Source: Microbacterium oryzae (GTDB lineage Bacteria; Actinomycetota; Actinomycetes; Actinomycetales; Microbacteriaceae). From it: 64,000 nucleotides of DNA. The notes under the pieces were generated by a model. It saw only the letters and a list, made by a program, of their open reading frames with translations, did not search any database and had not been told where the DNA came from. Numbering within the stretch: position 1 is the stretch's first letter; each line of letters begins with the position of its first letter. The translations under genes and the position numbers were made by a program. The DNA is taken from positions 1 to 64,000 of the forward strand of contig NZ_JAUEPM010000002.1 in the NCBI RefSeq assembly GCF_030406385.1. Reading direction: 5' to 3'. Positions 26,362-35,114 of this stretch are shown here, piece after piece.

Positions 26362-27246
26362 ATGACGTTCAACGACAACGCCGATGTGAGCCGCAACCGC
26401 GCGCGTCGCCGCGGCCGCACGACCGCGATCGCGGGCGGCGGCACGGTCGGCGTGCTGGGCCTCGGCTTCCTCCTCCTCAACCTGCTGACGGGCGGCGACT
26501 TCAGCGCGCTGCTCGGAGGCCTCGGGCAGCAGCAGGCGGCACAGGGCGGGGGAGGCGGCGAGACCGCGATCGCCGACTGCGAGACCGGCCGGGACGCGAA
26601 CGAGAACGACGACTGCCGGCTCGCCGCCGGGTCGCTCGCGCTGGATGAGTTCTGGGGCGAGACGGTGGAGGGCTATCAGCAGCCGGACCTCATCATCGTC
26701 GATGGCGAGACCTCCACCTCATGCGGCACCGCGTCGAACGCGACAGGGCCGTTCTACTGCCCACCCGACCGCACCGTTTACATCGACCCGACCTTCTTCT
26801 CGCTCCTGCGCGAGCGCTACGACGCGGAAGCGGGCGATCTCGCGCAGCTGTACGTGCTCGCCCACGAGTACGGGCACCACGTGCAGGGCCTGACCGGCAC
26901 GCTGGCCGCGCATCAGGGCGGCGGCACGGGGGCGGACAGCGACAGCGTCCGCACCGAGCTGCAGGCCGACTGCTACGCCGGCGTGTGGATCGGGCACATG
27001 GCGGAGCAGGAGGACGACAACGGCGTCGCATACCTCAAGGCGCCCACCGCCGCGCAGATGCGCGACGCCGTCGATGCCGCGGCGGCGGTCGGCGACGACC
27101 ACATCCAGCGGCAGTCCGGCGGCGCCGTCGATCCCGACAGCTGGAGCCACGGCTCGAGCGAGCAGCGCACGCGGTGGTTCGAGACCGGCTACGAGGGCGG
27201 AGTGAACGCGTGCGACACCTTCGCGGTCGGCGGCAGCGACCTCTGA
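26362..27246 (+). CDS. Membrane-anchored neutral zinc metallopeptidase (YpfJ family)
   Basis: 294 residues: a basic cytoplasmic start ([10 protein letters not shown]), one membrane segment (~res 23-42), a Gln/Gly linker, then the peptidase domain with the zinc site HEYGHH (His168, Glu169, His172) and [11 protein letters not shown] supplying the third ligand. The C-terminus [12 protein letters not shown] is typical of the family. Substrate unknown. The -10 box TACGGT (26349-26354) is only 7 bp before ATG 26362, so the mRNA is probably leaderless. Confidence 0.88.
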   Translation: MTFNDNADVSRNRARRRGRTTAIAGGGTVGVLGLGFLLLNLLTGGDFSALLGGLGQQQAAQGGGGGETAIADCETGRDANENDDCRLAAGSLALDEFWGETVEGYQQPDLIIVDGETSTSCGTASNATGPFYCPPDRTVYIDPTFFSLLRERYDAEAGDLAQLYVLAHEYGHHVQGLTGTLAAHQGGGTGADSDSVRTELQADCYAGVWIGHMAEQEDDNGVAYLKAPTAAQMRDAVDAAAAVGDDHIQRQSGGAVDPDSWSHGSSEQRTRWFETGYEGGVNACDTFAVGGSDL

Positions 27247-27333
27247 ATCTGGACGTCGCCTGCATCACGACCTCGTCACGTATCAGGCTGGAGTTGCGTG
27301 ACTCCTTCCGTATATGGGCACAATGAGTGCGAC

Positions 27334-28011
27334 ATGGATGACCTGTCTCTGTCGGTCCCCTCGGGAGATGACTCCCCGGGGACGCTCTCCTCGTCGCCCG
27401 AAGACGCGCAGAGCGATGCCGACCACGGCACCGGGAACGCCGCTGCGCGCTGGGAGCGCGCGGCGCGGTCGTTCGAGAGCTGGCGCGACGGCGATCCGCG
27501 TGCGATCGACGAGCTGGTGCGGGTCATGACCCCCGTGCTGTGGCACCACGTCCGCGCCTACGGGCTGCCGAAGGCCGCGGCCGAGGACGTCATCCAGTCG
27601 ACGTGGCTCACGCTCGTGCGCAAGAACGGGTCGATCACGCACGCGGCCGCGGTGTACGGCTGGCTCAGCACGACCGCGCGCCGCGAGGCGTGGCGGGTGT
27701 CGCGGATCGATCGGCGAGCTGACAGCCTCCCCGATGACGAGCTCGAGGGAAGGCTGCCGACCCAGCGCGCCGCCGAGGAAGACGTCGCCGAGCGCGACAC
27801 GTCGCATCGCCTCTGGACTGCCGTGCAGACGCTCAACGAGCGGTGTCAGCGTCTGCTGCGCATCGTGGCCTTCGACGACCGACCCGACTACGCTCAGATC
27901 GCCGCCGACCTTCATATGCCGATGGGAAGCATCGGCCCCACGCGCCAGCGTTGCCTTGCCAAGCTGCGTGCGAAACTGGATTCAGACCTGCGAGATGGGG
28001 GGACCCGATGA
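27334..28011 (+). CDS. ECF-type RNA polymerase sigma factor linked to a CHAT protein
   Basis: 225 residues. Region 2 spans about residues 47-118 (FESWRDGDPRAIDELV ... AAEDVIQSTWLTLVRK ... YGWLSTTARREAWRV) and region 4 about 160-220 (LNERCQRLLRIVAFDDRPDYAQIAADLHM). The first ~45 residues are acidic and Ser-rich. ATG 27334 starts the conserved part; ATG and GTG codons further upstream fall in the AT-rich promoter-like stretch at 27293-27325. It overlaps the next gene (ATGA), suggesting a functional pair. Target genes are unknown; the neighbouring CHAT gene is the obvious candidate. Confidence 0.85.
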   Translation: MDDLSLSVPSGDDSPGTLSSSPEDAQSDADHGTGNAAARWERAARSFESWRDGDPRAIDELVRVMTPVLWHHVRAYGLPKAAAEDVIQSTWLTLVRKNGSITHAAAVYGWLSTTARREAWRVSRIDRRADSLPDDELEGRLPTQRAAEEDVAERDTSHRLWTAVQTLNERCQRLLRIVAFDDRPDYAQIAADLHMPMGSIGPTRQRCLAKLRAKLDSDLRDGGTR

Positions 28012-28472
28012 CGGGGACCGACGGCGGAGACAACCGCGAGCTCTTCACCGCGCTGCGGAGCGCGTGGGAGGACGTCGACCCGGTGCCCGCCGGACTCGCC
28101 GAGCGCATGATCGCGGCCATCGCCGTCGACGACCTGAGCCGCGAGTTCCAGCTGCTGACCCTCGTGGAGGGCGTCGAGGTCGCCGTCCGCGGCGAGGACG
28201 GCAACCGCACGGTGCAGTTCGAGGGCGACGGCACCGAGGTGCTGCTGCACCTCGCAGCGTCGCAAGCCGGCGTCGTCCGCGTCGACGGATGGTCGCGGCC
28301 GGCGGTCCTCGCGGCGCGCCTGGCGCAGGAGGACGAGGAATGGAGCGCGCAGACGGTCGGCGACGGCCGCTTCGCGTTCGACCACGTCCGTCGCGGCCGC
28401 TCCCGCGTGCGGATGGTCGTGCAGCAGGACGAGGCGATGCGCGAGTTCACGACGCCCTGGTTCGACATCTGA
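28008..28472 (+). CDS. Small partner protein of the sigma/CHAT module
   Basis: 154 residues, no membrane segment or signal peptide. An N-terminal helical part (VDPVPAGLAERMIAAIAVDDLSREFQLLTLVE) precedes a beta-rich part (VAVRGEDGNRTVQFEGD ... GRFAFDHVRRGRSRVRMVV). Proteins of this layout occur between ECF sigma and TPR-CHAT genes in actinobacteria (my recollection of genome contexts). Translational coupling to the sigma gene suggests it controls or connects the sigma factor, but no zinc anti-sigma motif is visible. Function unknown. Confidence 0.7.
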   Translation: MTGTDGGDNRELFTALRSAWEDVDPVPAGLAERMIAAIAVDDLSREFQLLTLVEGVEVAVRGEDGNRTVQFEGDGTEVLLHLAASQAGVVRVDGWSRPAVLAARLAQEDEEWSAQTVGDGRFAFDHVRRGRSRVRMVVQQDEAMREFTTPWFDI

Positions 28473-28551
28473 CGCCGCACTTCCCCGCCGTCTTCGGGTA
28501 GGGCAGGATTCCCGGATACGGTTGTGACCGGATCGACCGGCGGGAGGGCGG

Positions 28552-31110
28552 ATGTCAGACCACGGCCGCGCCGACGCGAGCGACTCCTGGGCGCTCTCCG
28601 GCCTCGAGGAGGTCTCCGCGGAGGAGCTCCTGCGCCGCGGCATCGCCGAGAACGGCCGGGGTCGGCTGCGCAACGCGCGGCGGATCCTGGCGCGTGCCCT
28701 CCTGAGCGCGGGCGACGACGCGCTCCGCGCTCGGATCAGCGCTCCGCTGGCCTACGCGATGGGGGAGCTCGGCGACGCATCGGGCGCGGAGCTGCTGTGC
28801 CGCACCGCACTGGGGCTGCCCGAGCTGCCGCCCGCCATCCGGGGCATCCTCTCCGGCCAGCTCGGCACGCTCGTGCTGCACCGGGGCGGGGTGGACGCCT
28901 CCCTCGCGCTGTTCCGGACGGCCGTGGCGCTCGTCGAAGACCCCGCCGCCCGCGCCAACGTGCTGCTCAACCACGGTGTGGCGCTGCTGCAGCGACGCCG
29001 CCTGCGGGAGTGCGCCGACGAGTTCGCGGCGGCGGCCGAGCTGTTCGCCGAGCTGGGCGATGCCGCCGGAGAGGCCCAGGCCCGGCACAACCTCGGGTAC
29101 ACCGCTCTGCTCGCGGGAGACCTGGTGCTCGCGCTCACCGAGATGAACGCCGCGCGCGACGAGCTCGGGCGGGAATCGCCGATGGCGGCCGCGATCTCCG
29201 ATCTCGACCGCGCGGAGGCGCTGCGCGAGGCGGGCCAGCTGCACGAGTCCGAGGAGCTGCTCGAGCAGGCCGCGCACGCATTCGGGCGCCTGCGTCGTCC
29301 GCAGACGCGCGGCGAGGCCGAGCTGCAGCTCGCACAGACGCTGCTGGGGCACGACCCCGCGCGAGCCGCGCAGGTCGCGGCCCGCGCCGGCCAGCGCTTC
29401 CGCGCCCTGGGCAGCGAGTCGTGGGCCGTGCGCGCCGACGGCGTACGGCTGCGCGCGCTGCTCGCCCCCACGGGGGATCGCACATCCACCAAACCCGTGC
29501 CGCCGGAGCTGGAGGCGGCCTGCGCGCGGACGAGCCGGAAGCTGTCTCGTTTCGGCTTCCGCGTCGAGGCCCGCGCCCTCGGATACGTGCGCGACGCCGC
29601 TCTGGCACGCAGCGGCCATCCGCCCCGCCGTGCCCCGCGTCTGGACCCCGACGATCCGCTGTCGGTTCGCGTGCTCGCGCATGAAGCGCGAGCCGCACGG
29701 TCGGCGGCGCTCGGGCGAGACGCCGACGCCCGGCGGCATGCGGCCGAGGGGATCCGAGAGGTGTCGGCGTGGCAGCGCTCCTTCGGCTCGCTCGACATCC
29801 TGTCCTCCGTGGCCATTCACGGCTCCGGTGTCTTCGCCGAGGGGATCGCGGCGGGCATCCGGTCGGGGCGGCCAGAGGTCGTGTTCGAATGGTCGGAGTA
29901 CGCGCGGCACTTCACGCAGCAGGTGTCGCCGGTCCGCCCGCCGCAGGACCCGAGGCACGCCGCCGACCTCGCGCAGCTCCGGGCGCTGCGCGCGGAGATC
30001 GGAACGGCGGACTGGGCGGACGACTCGCGCGTCGTCGCGCTGCGCCGACGCGTGAGCGAGCGGCAGTGGGTCGGGACCTCGTCTACCGACGGGCCGCCCT
30101 CGCTGGGTCTGGAGGAGTTTCGCGACCTCCTGGACGACGACACCGTGCTGCTCAGCTATGTGTATGCGCGCGGCCGGTTGACGTGCCTGGTGGTGCCGAG
30201 GACGGCGCCTCCCGCACTCGTGGATCTCTCCTGGCGAGCCGTGCGCGATCTGCGTGACGGTCTGCACACCGAGCTCAACGCGGCGGCAGCGACCCACGGG
30301 GGTCGCGCGGGACGTCTCATCCGCGAGGCGCTGGAGCGACGACTGGCTCGGCTGTCCCAGGCGCTTGTCGAGGAGCCGATGCGGATCGCGAGCCATGCTC
30401 GTCGTGTCCTCATCACCGTTCCGGGCGAACTGCAGGGCACCCCGTGGGGGATGCTGCCCGCCCTTCGCGGGCGGGTCATCACGAATGTCCGGTCCGCCTC
30501 ACGCTGGGCGCACGGCAGCCGCGTGCCGTTCGCACTCCAGCGCGCCGGGTTCGTCGTCGGTCCGCGCGTCGCGCGCGGCGTGGAGGAAGCGCAGTCGGGT
30601 GCGCGACCCTGGTGGATCGAGGCGGAGCGCCGCGCGCGCGGCTCCGGAGGCGATGCCGTCCACGTCCTGGCGGATGGCGCCGCCCGGGTAGAGCACGCCA
30701 CGGCGCTCGCCGAGGAGGTCGATGTGCTGCACGTCGTCGCGCACGGCCGCCACTCCGCCGACTCGCCGTTGCTGTCCGGGTTCGAGCTGGCCGACGGCAC
30801 GCTGTTCGGTTACGACATCGACGCGATCGCCGAGGCACCGGACCTCGTGGTGCTGTCCGCGTGCGAGCTCGGCAGGTCGTCGGTGCGGTGGGGCGAAGAG
30901 GCGATCGGGATGGCGAGGGCGTGGCTGCATGCCGGGAGCCGCTGCGTGATCGCCGCCCCCGTGACCGTGGCGGACGACGTCGCGTGCGAGTTGCTGAGCG
31001 TCATGCACGAGGGACTCGCGGCCCGGCTCGACCCGGCAGAAGCGCTCGCTGCGGCGGCCGCAGAGACGGGCCACGACTCCCCGTTCCTCTGCTACGGCTC
31101 CGGGTTCTGA
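28552..31110 (+). CDS. TPR-CHAT putative caspase-like protease
   Basis: 852 residues. The N-terminal ~430 residues are tandem helical TPR-like repeats (e.g. GDAAGEAQARHNLGYTALLA; LREAGQLHESEELLEQA). A CHAT peptidase domain fills the C-terminal ~330: PGELQGTPWGMLPAL, LHVVAHGRHSADSPLLSGFE with the catalytic His731, and DLVVLSACELG with the catalytic Cys771. Both dyad residues are intact, so it is probably active. CHAT enzymes belong to the caspase/separase clan and are usually triggered through the partner domain. GGGAGGG precedes ATG 28552 and TACGGT (28516-28521) is a possible own -10. Substrate unknown; the upstream pair suggests itself. Confidence 0.85.
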   Translation: MSDHGRADASDSWALSGLEEVSAEELLRRGIAENGRGRLRNARRILARALLSAGDDALRARISAPLAYAMGELGDASGAELLCRTALGLPELPPAIRGILSGQLGTLVLHRGGVDASLALFRTAVALVEDPAARANVLLNHGVALLQRRRLRECADEFAAAAELFAELGDAAGEAQARHNLGYTALLAGDLVLALTEMNAARDELGRESPMAAAISDLDRAEALREAGQLHESEELLEQAAHAFGRLRRPQTRGEAELQLAQTLLGHDPARAAQVAARAGQRFRALGSESWAVRADGVRLRALLAPTGDRTSTKPVPPELEAACARTSRKLSRFGFRVEARALGYVRDAALARSGHPPRRAPRLDPDDPLSVRVLAHEARAARSAALGRDADARRHAAEGIREVSAWQRSFGSLDILSSVAIHGSGVFAEGIAAGIRSGRPEVVFEWSEYARHFTQQVSPVRPPQDPRHAADLAQLRALRAEIGTADWADDSRVVALRRRVSERQWVGTSSTDGPPSLGLEEFRDLLDDDTVLLSYVYARGRLTCLVVPRTAPPALVDLSWRAVRDLRDGLHTELNAAAATHGGRAGRLIREALERRLARLSQALVEEPMRIASHARRVLITVPGELQGTPWGMLPALRGRVITNVRSASRWAHGSRVPFALQRAGFVVGPRVARGVEEAQSGARPWWIEAERRARGSGGDAVHVLADGAARVEHATALAEEVDVLHVVAHGRHSADSPLLSGFELADGTLFGYDIDAIAEAPDLVVLSACELGRSSVRWGEEAIGMARAWLHAGSRCVIAAPVTVADDVACELLSVMHEGLAARLDPAEALAAAAAETGHDSPFLCYGSGF

Positions 31111-31120
31111 GAAGAGAAGG

Positions 31121-31153
31121 GCCCCGGTGGCGCTTCCGGCGCGCCACCGGGGC
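31121..31153 (+). terminator. Hairpin after the CHAT gene
   Basis: Perfect 13-bp arms (31121-31133 GCCCCGGTGGCGC; 31141-31153) with a 7-nt loop, 10 bp after the stop. It closes the sigma/CHAT module before the EPS locus. Confidence 0.75.
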
Positions 31154-31403
31154 GGTGTGAAGGCCGTAAGCCCTCCCCACCCTGCTCGGCCCCGAGGGCC
31201 GAGGTTTCCGGTGCGGGCGCCGCGGGGGTCGGCATCGGCACCGGAGTCTGTGGCCGCAGGCATGCTGCGGCGTGGTCCCCGTCGATGAGGAAGAGCACCC
31301 CCCGACCCTCCTGATACACGCCGATCCGGACGAGTTCCCGGGCGCGTCGCTCGATAGCCCTCGACGACGTTCGACAGCCGGTCTCCGCGACATCGCGAGG
31401 CGA
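31154..31403. other. 250-bp stretch without a convincing gene
   Basis: Both strands are open in several frames. The best candidate, on the minus strand between 31451 and 31092, has GC-rich third positions around ERRARELVRIGVYQEGRGVL but no recognisable domain and no ribosome-binding site. I treat it as non-coding or as a gene remnant. A weak minus-strand resemblance to the EPS leader starts at TGATACA (31312-31318). Confidence 0.4.
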
Positions 31404-31530
31404 TGTATCAGTCGCGCCCTCGCCCCCTCCTTCTCTTCGGGAACGCCTCACATCCGGGTGACGCGGCCCGCAGCTGCCAGGGGGCAGCGATTCGTTTCGG
31501 GGAGATGCGATGTATTCCTATGTCAGCGCC
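31404..31530 (+). promoter_or_regulatory. EPS leader module, copy A (before the deacetylase operon)
   Basis: TGTATCA at 31404-31410, a C-rich box (CCCTCGCCCCCTCC), a possible CCC/GGG hairpin followed by GAACGC, CATCCGGG at 31451, GGGGAG at 31499 and ATG at 31510. TATCA to ATG is 104 nt; CATCCGGG to ATG is 59 nt. Two further copies stand at 49520-49393 and 53418-53289 on the minus strand with nearly the same distances. TATCAG could be the -10 of a promoter, with the rest an mRNA leader. Confidence 0.7.
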
Positions 31531-31602
31531 CGGGCCTCGGCCCTGCCTGCTCTGTCCTGCGCGGGCGGCCGCACCGAGCGCGGATCGAGGGATGCCCGAT
31601 GA
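31510..31602 (+). CDS. 30-codon leader ORF coupled to the deacetylase gene
   Basis: ATG 31510 has GGGGAG 5 nt upstream, the strongest ribosome site in the region. The peptide begins MYSYVSARAS and ends SRDAR; its TGA (31600-31602) overlaps the ATG of the deacetylase (ATGA). Its first codons match those following the other two leader copies (pattern M-[HY]-x-x-V-[ST]-A). It may serve only to deliver ribosomes to the next gene or act as an attenuator peptide. Confidence 0.5.
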   Translation: MYSYVSARASALPALSCAGGRTERGSRDAR

Positions 31603-34600
31603 CCGCGCGAAGCGCAGCGGCGCGTCCGATCCTCGCCATGGGCATCGTGGCGCTCGTCACGATCGGACTCGGTGCGCCGAGTGTCGCGAGCGCGAGCTCG
31701 TGGCCTGCGCGGCCGCAGGGCGCGAGCATCGAGGCCGGCCCCACGCAGCTCGTGTTCTCCGGCGAAGCCGGAGACTCGTGCGAGGTCGAGCAGGAGATCC
31801 CGATCGCGGCATGGGACGACTCCGGCCGACAGTGGACAGCGTCAGCAGACGCGGACTGGCTGCAGCTGAGTGCGACGAGCGGCACGACGCCGGCGCGCAT
31901 CACCGCGACCGCGGACTGCGACGACCTGGCCGCCGGCGTCCACGACGCCACGATCTCCTTCGTCGGTGCCGACTCGTCGGTCGCGGGCGACGAGATCGCC
32001 GTCGCCGCCGTGATCCGCGAGGTCTCCCCGGTTCGCGTTGCCACCTGGAAGGACGGGCATGCCGGAGCCTTCAGCACCTCAGTCGACGACGGCCACGACA
32101 CGGGATTCGACGCGCTGATCTCCGCCGGCGACACGGGCACCTTCGTCGCCAGCGGCGTGACGCCGCCGGCGTACTACCCGGGCCTGCATGACGCCGGCAT
32201 GGAGATCGGCTCGCACCTCGTCAGCCACTCCTGCGAGGGCTTCGACGCGAACGGATGGCGGGACGAGATCGAGGGGAACCTCGACGGCCTCGAGATCGCG
32301 GCCGGATCGCTCGACGAGCTCACCACGCTCGTGTGGCCGTGCGGCTACACCGACGAGCTCGCGCAGGTCGTCGCCGGCGAGTACTTCCTCTCCGCGCGGG
32401 GGTACAACCACAACGCGCTGGAGGATCCGACCCCGTCGAACTTCATGGATCTGAAGAGCTTCAACTCGCATGAGCACGAGCCGTTCCCGCCTGCGGACCT
32501 GAAGACCATCGTCGACGACGCGGCGGCGTCGGGAAAGTGGGCGAACCTCGTCCTCCACTACATCATGGACGACGACGACGCCATCCAGTACGCGGCCGCG
32601 AAGGACGTCTGGGCCGCGCCGATCGGCGAGGTGATCACGTACATCCTGCAGCGCGACCGCACGGTCATCTCCGACGTCTCCGTGTCGTCGTCCTCGATGA
32701 CGTTCGACTTCCGGCGGCTGCCGCTGCCGACCTCTCCGCTGCGGGACTTCGAGCGGACGGTGACCGCTGACGACGAGGTCACCTTCGAGGTGGCGCTGGG
32801 AACCGCGCAGCATCCGGTCGAGGTCGAGATCGGCGGGGCATCGGTCGCGTTCGACGTGCGTGGCGAGGGCAGCGAGCGGAAGCTCTTCTTCACGGCGCCG
32901 GTCGGCACCGCGGCGGAATCCGCCGAGATCGGGCTCTCGTCCCAGCCGCAGCCCGTGCTGGACGTGGACGCCGAGCAGCTGAGCTACCTGATCGCCGCGG
33001 ACGGCGATCCGGAGCGGCAGGACGTGGCCGTCGCCAATGCAGGCGCGGGGACGCTGGCCTGGCGCGCGAGCGTCGAGCCCGCGGCGGCCGGATGGCTGTC
33101 CCTCGCGGCGACCTCCGGCTCGGGGAACGGATCCCTCGGCGTCATCGCGGATCCGGCGGGTCTCGAGCCCGGGGTGCACACCGGCTCGATCGCGGTCTCG
33201 CCGCAGTCCGGCGGGTTCGCTCGGAACCTGCTCGTGACGCTGCGCGTGCGCGACGGGGCGGTGCACACCGACGTGTTCGACTACGCCTCCCGTGCCGAGC
33301 TCGCGGCCGACGGCTGGGACTTCCGAGGACGGTCCGCGAACGGCCAGGTGCGCGACACCGAGGCAGCTGCGGAGCTCTCCTACTCCCGCGCGGGACTCTC
33401 GGTCCCGGCCGTCGCCGGCGATCTGTGGGAGGGGCTGAACAACACGCGCAACAGCTTGTTCCGCGATCTTCCGGAGGGCTGGACGAGCGCGGAGGTGGCG
33501 CTGAGCTTCGCGCCCACGGCCGACTACCAGCAGGCATCCGTCGTCGTGTACGAGGACGACGACCACTACGTGCAGCTCATGCGCAATCACAACACCTACA
33601 CGGGCGGCAGCACCGTGGTCCTCGTGACCGAGGACGCCGGGTCGGCGGAGAACCGCAGGTCCGCTCCGACGGCCGCCGGCGAACTGCGGTTGCGGCTCGA
33701 GCGGGCGGGGAACGACTACTCGGGTTCGTTCTCGACGGATGGCGGATCCACCTGGGTCTCCCTGGGCAAGGCGACGCAGTCGTTCGAGGACGCTCGTCTG
33801 GGCGTGGTCGTCGGCGGAGACGACGCCGCCGGCGCTGACGTCGCAGCCGCGACGATCCGCTCGGTCGCGATCACCACAGGGCCGGAGCCGACCCCCACCC
33901 CGACTCCCACGCCGACCCCGACTCCCACGCCGACCCCGACTCCCACGCCGACCCCGACGCCGACGCCGGTGCCCGAGGAGGACGCCGCGTACGCCTTCGA
34001 CTACGCGACGCGTGCCGAGCTGCTGGATGCCGGCTGGGACTTCCGGGCGCGCACCGCGACGGGCGCCACCCGGGACACCGAGTCCTCGTCGACGCCCTCT
34101 CTCGCCTACTCCGCGTCAGGCCTCGGCGTCCCCGCGGGTGCCGGTGACGTCTGGGAGGGCTTCAACGACTCGCGCAACAGCCTGTTCCGCGACCTCCCGT
34201 CGGGATGGTCCTCCATCCAGCTCTCGCTGCAGTTCGCGCCGAGCGAGAACTACCAGCAGGCGAGCCTGGCCGTCTACGGAGACGATGACGACTACGTCGC
34301 CGTGACCCGCAACTTCAACTCCGATCGCGGCGGATCGGGAGTCGTGATGGTCGACGAGAAGGCCGGCTCGGCGAGCGTGCCCGGACAGACTCTCACCACG
34401 GCCGCGAACGTGATTCTGCGCCTGGAGAGGGAAGGCGGCGTCATCACCTCGTCCTTCTCGAGCGATGCGGGCGCCACCTGGACCGCGGTGGGTTCGGCCA
34501 CGCACGTGGTGGAGCGGCCGCGACTGGGCATCATCGTAGGCGCCTCGAACAGCGGATCGCCCGTCGCGACGCTGCTGTCCGCCGAAGTGACCGTGGCGAG

Positions 34601-35114
34601 CACCACGCCTCCCGAGGAGGGTGTGCAGACGCTCTTCGGCACGGCCGCGCCCGCGATCGCCTCCAAGTCGGACGAGCGCTCGGCCGTCGAGCTGGGCACC
34701 GCGTTCCAGGTGACCCAGACCGGCGAGGCGACCGCTATCCGCTTCTACAAGGGCGCGGACAACACCGGCACGCACCGCGGCACGCTGTGGTCCGCCACGG
34801 GCCAGGTGCTCGGTCAGGTGACCTTCGAGGAGGAGACGGCGAGCGGCTGGCAGCGCGCCGCGCTGGCATCTCCGGTTCCCCTCGTGCCCGGCGAGACCTA
34901 TATCGTCTCCTACCTGGCTCCCGAAGGCGGATTCGCGATGGAGGGCGGGTACTTCGCCTCGGCACGCACCAGCGGCTCCATCACCGCGCCCACGACCGGC
35001 AACGGACGCTACCGCTACGGCGCCGGCGGCGGCTTCCCGACGGACTCATGGGACGCTTCGGCCTACTTCGTGGACGCCGAGATCGCCTTCGACGCGCAGG
35101 GGGTGACCCCGTGA
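31599..35114 (+). CDS. Secreted multidomain polysaccharide deacetylase
   Basis: 1171 residues. A signal peptide (about residues 1-33, ending ASA) is followed by a BACON-like beta domain, then a NodB-type deacetylase: SVDDGHD (Asp163/Asp164) and GSHLVSH (His206, His210) supply the metal site. After a second BACON-like domain come two copies of a ~190-residue jelly-roll-like module (start FDYASRAELAADGWDF and FDYATRAELLDAGWDF) joined by a Pro-Thr linker, and a C-terminal DUF4082 domain. It probably trims acetyl groups from the exported EPS outside the cell. ATG 31599 is coupled to the leader ORF. It heads a run of overlapping genes to 45058. Confidence 0.85.
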   Translation: MTARSAAARPILAMGIVALVTIGLGAPSVASASSWPARPQGASIEAGPTQLVFSGEAGDSCEVEQEIPIAAWDDSGRQWTASADADWLQLSATSGTTPARITATADCDDLAAGVHDATISFVGADSSVAGDEIAVAAVIREVSPVRVATWKDGHAGAFSTSVDDGHDTGFDALISAGDTGTFVASGVTPPAYYPGLHDAGMEIGSHLVSHSCEGFDANGWRDEIEGNLDGLEIAAGSLDELTTLVWPCGYTDELAQVVAGEYFLSARGYNHNALEDPTPSNFMDLKSFNSHEHEPFPPADLKTIVDDAAASGKWANLVLHYIMDDDDAIQYAAAKDVWAAPIGEVITYILQRDRTVISDVSVSSSSMTFDFRRLPLPTSPLRDFERTVTADDEVTFEVALGTAQHPVEVEIGGASVAFDVRGEGSERKLFFTAPVGTAAESAEIGLSSQPQPVLDVDAEQLSYLIAADGDPERQDVAVANAGAGTLAWRASVEPAAAGWLSLAATSGSGNGSLGVIADPAGLEPGVHTGSIAVSPQSGGFARNLLVTLRVRDGAVHTDVFDYASRAELAADGWDFRGRSANGQVRDTEAAAELSYSRAGLSVPAVAGDLWEGLNNTRNSLFRDLPEGWTSAEVALSFAPTADYQQASVVVYEDDDHYVQLMRNHNTYTGGSTVVLVTEDAGSAENRRSAPTAAGELRLRLERAGNDYSGSFSTDGGSTWVSLGKATQSFEDARLGVVVGGDDAAGADVAAATIRSVAITTGPEPTPTPTPTPTPTPTPTPTPTPTPTPTPVPEEDAAYAFDYATRAELLDAGWDFRARTATGATRDTESSSTPSLAYSASGLGVPAGAGDVWEGFNDSRNSLFRDLPSGWSSIQLSLQFAPSENYQQASLAVYGDDDDYVAVTRNFNSDRGGSGVVMVDEKAGSASVPGQTLTTAANVILRLEREGGVITSSFSSDAGATWTAVGSATHVVERPRLGIIVGASNSGSPVATLLSAEVTVASTTPPEEGVQTLFGTAAPAIASKSDERSAVELGTAFQVTQTGEATAIRFYKGADNTGTHRGTLWSATGQVLGQVTFEEETASGWQRAALASPVPLVPGETYIVSYLAPEGGFAMEGGYFASARTSGSITAPTTGNGRYRYGAGGGFPTDSWDASAYFVDAEIAFDAQGVTP
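33889..33970 (+). repeat. 18-bp period repeat encoding the Pro-Thr linker
   Basis: Repeats of CCGACTCCCACGCCGACC encode about 27 residues of alternating Pro and Thr between the two jelly-roll modules of the deacetylase. Copy number may vary by slippage, always in frame because the period is a multiple of 3. Confidence 0.8.

Noticed and set aside
31260..31318. Fourth, divergent copy of the EPS leader on the minus strand
   Set aside because: TGTATCAGGAGGG and a later GGGGACC resemble copy C, but CATCCGGG, the spacing and a ribosome-binding site are missing and no gene follows.
31092..31451. 119-codon minus-strand ORF after the CHAT gene
   Set aside because: Part has GC-rich third positions, but there is no ribosome site, no recognisable domain, and its 3' end runs through the CHAT terminator hairpin.
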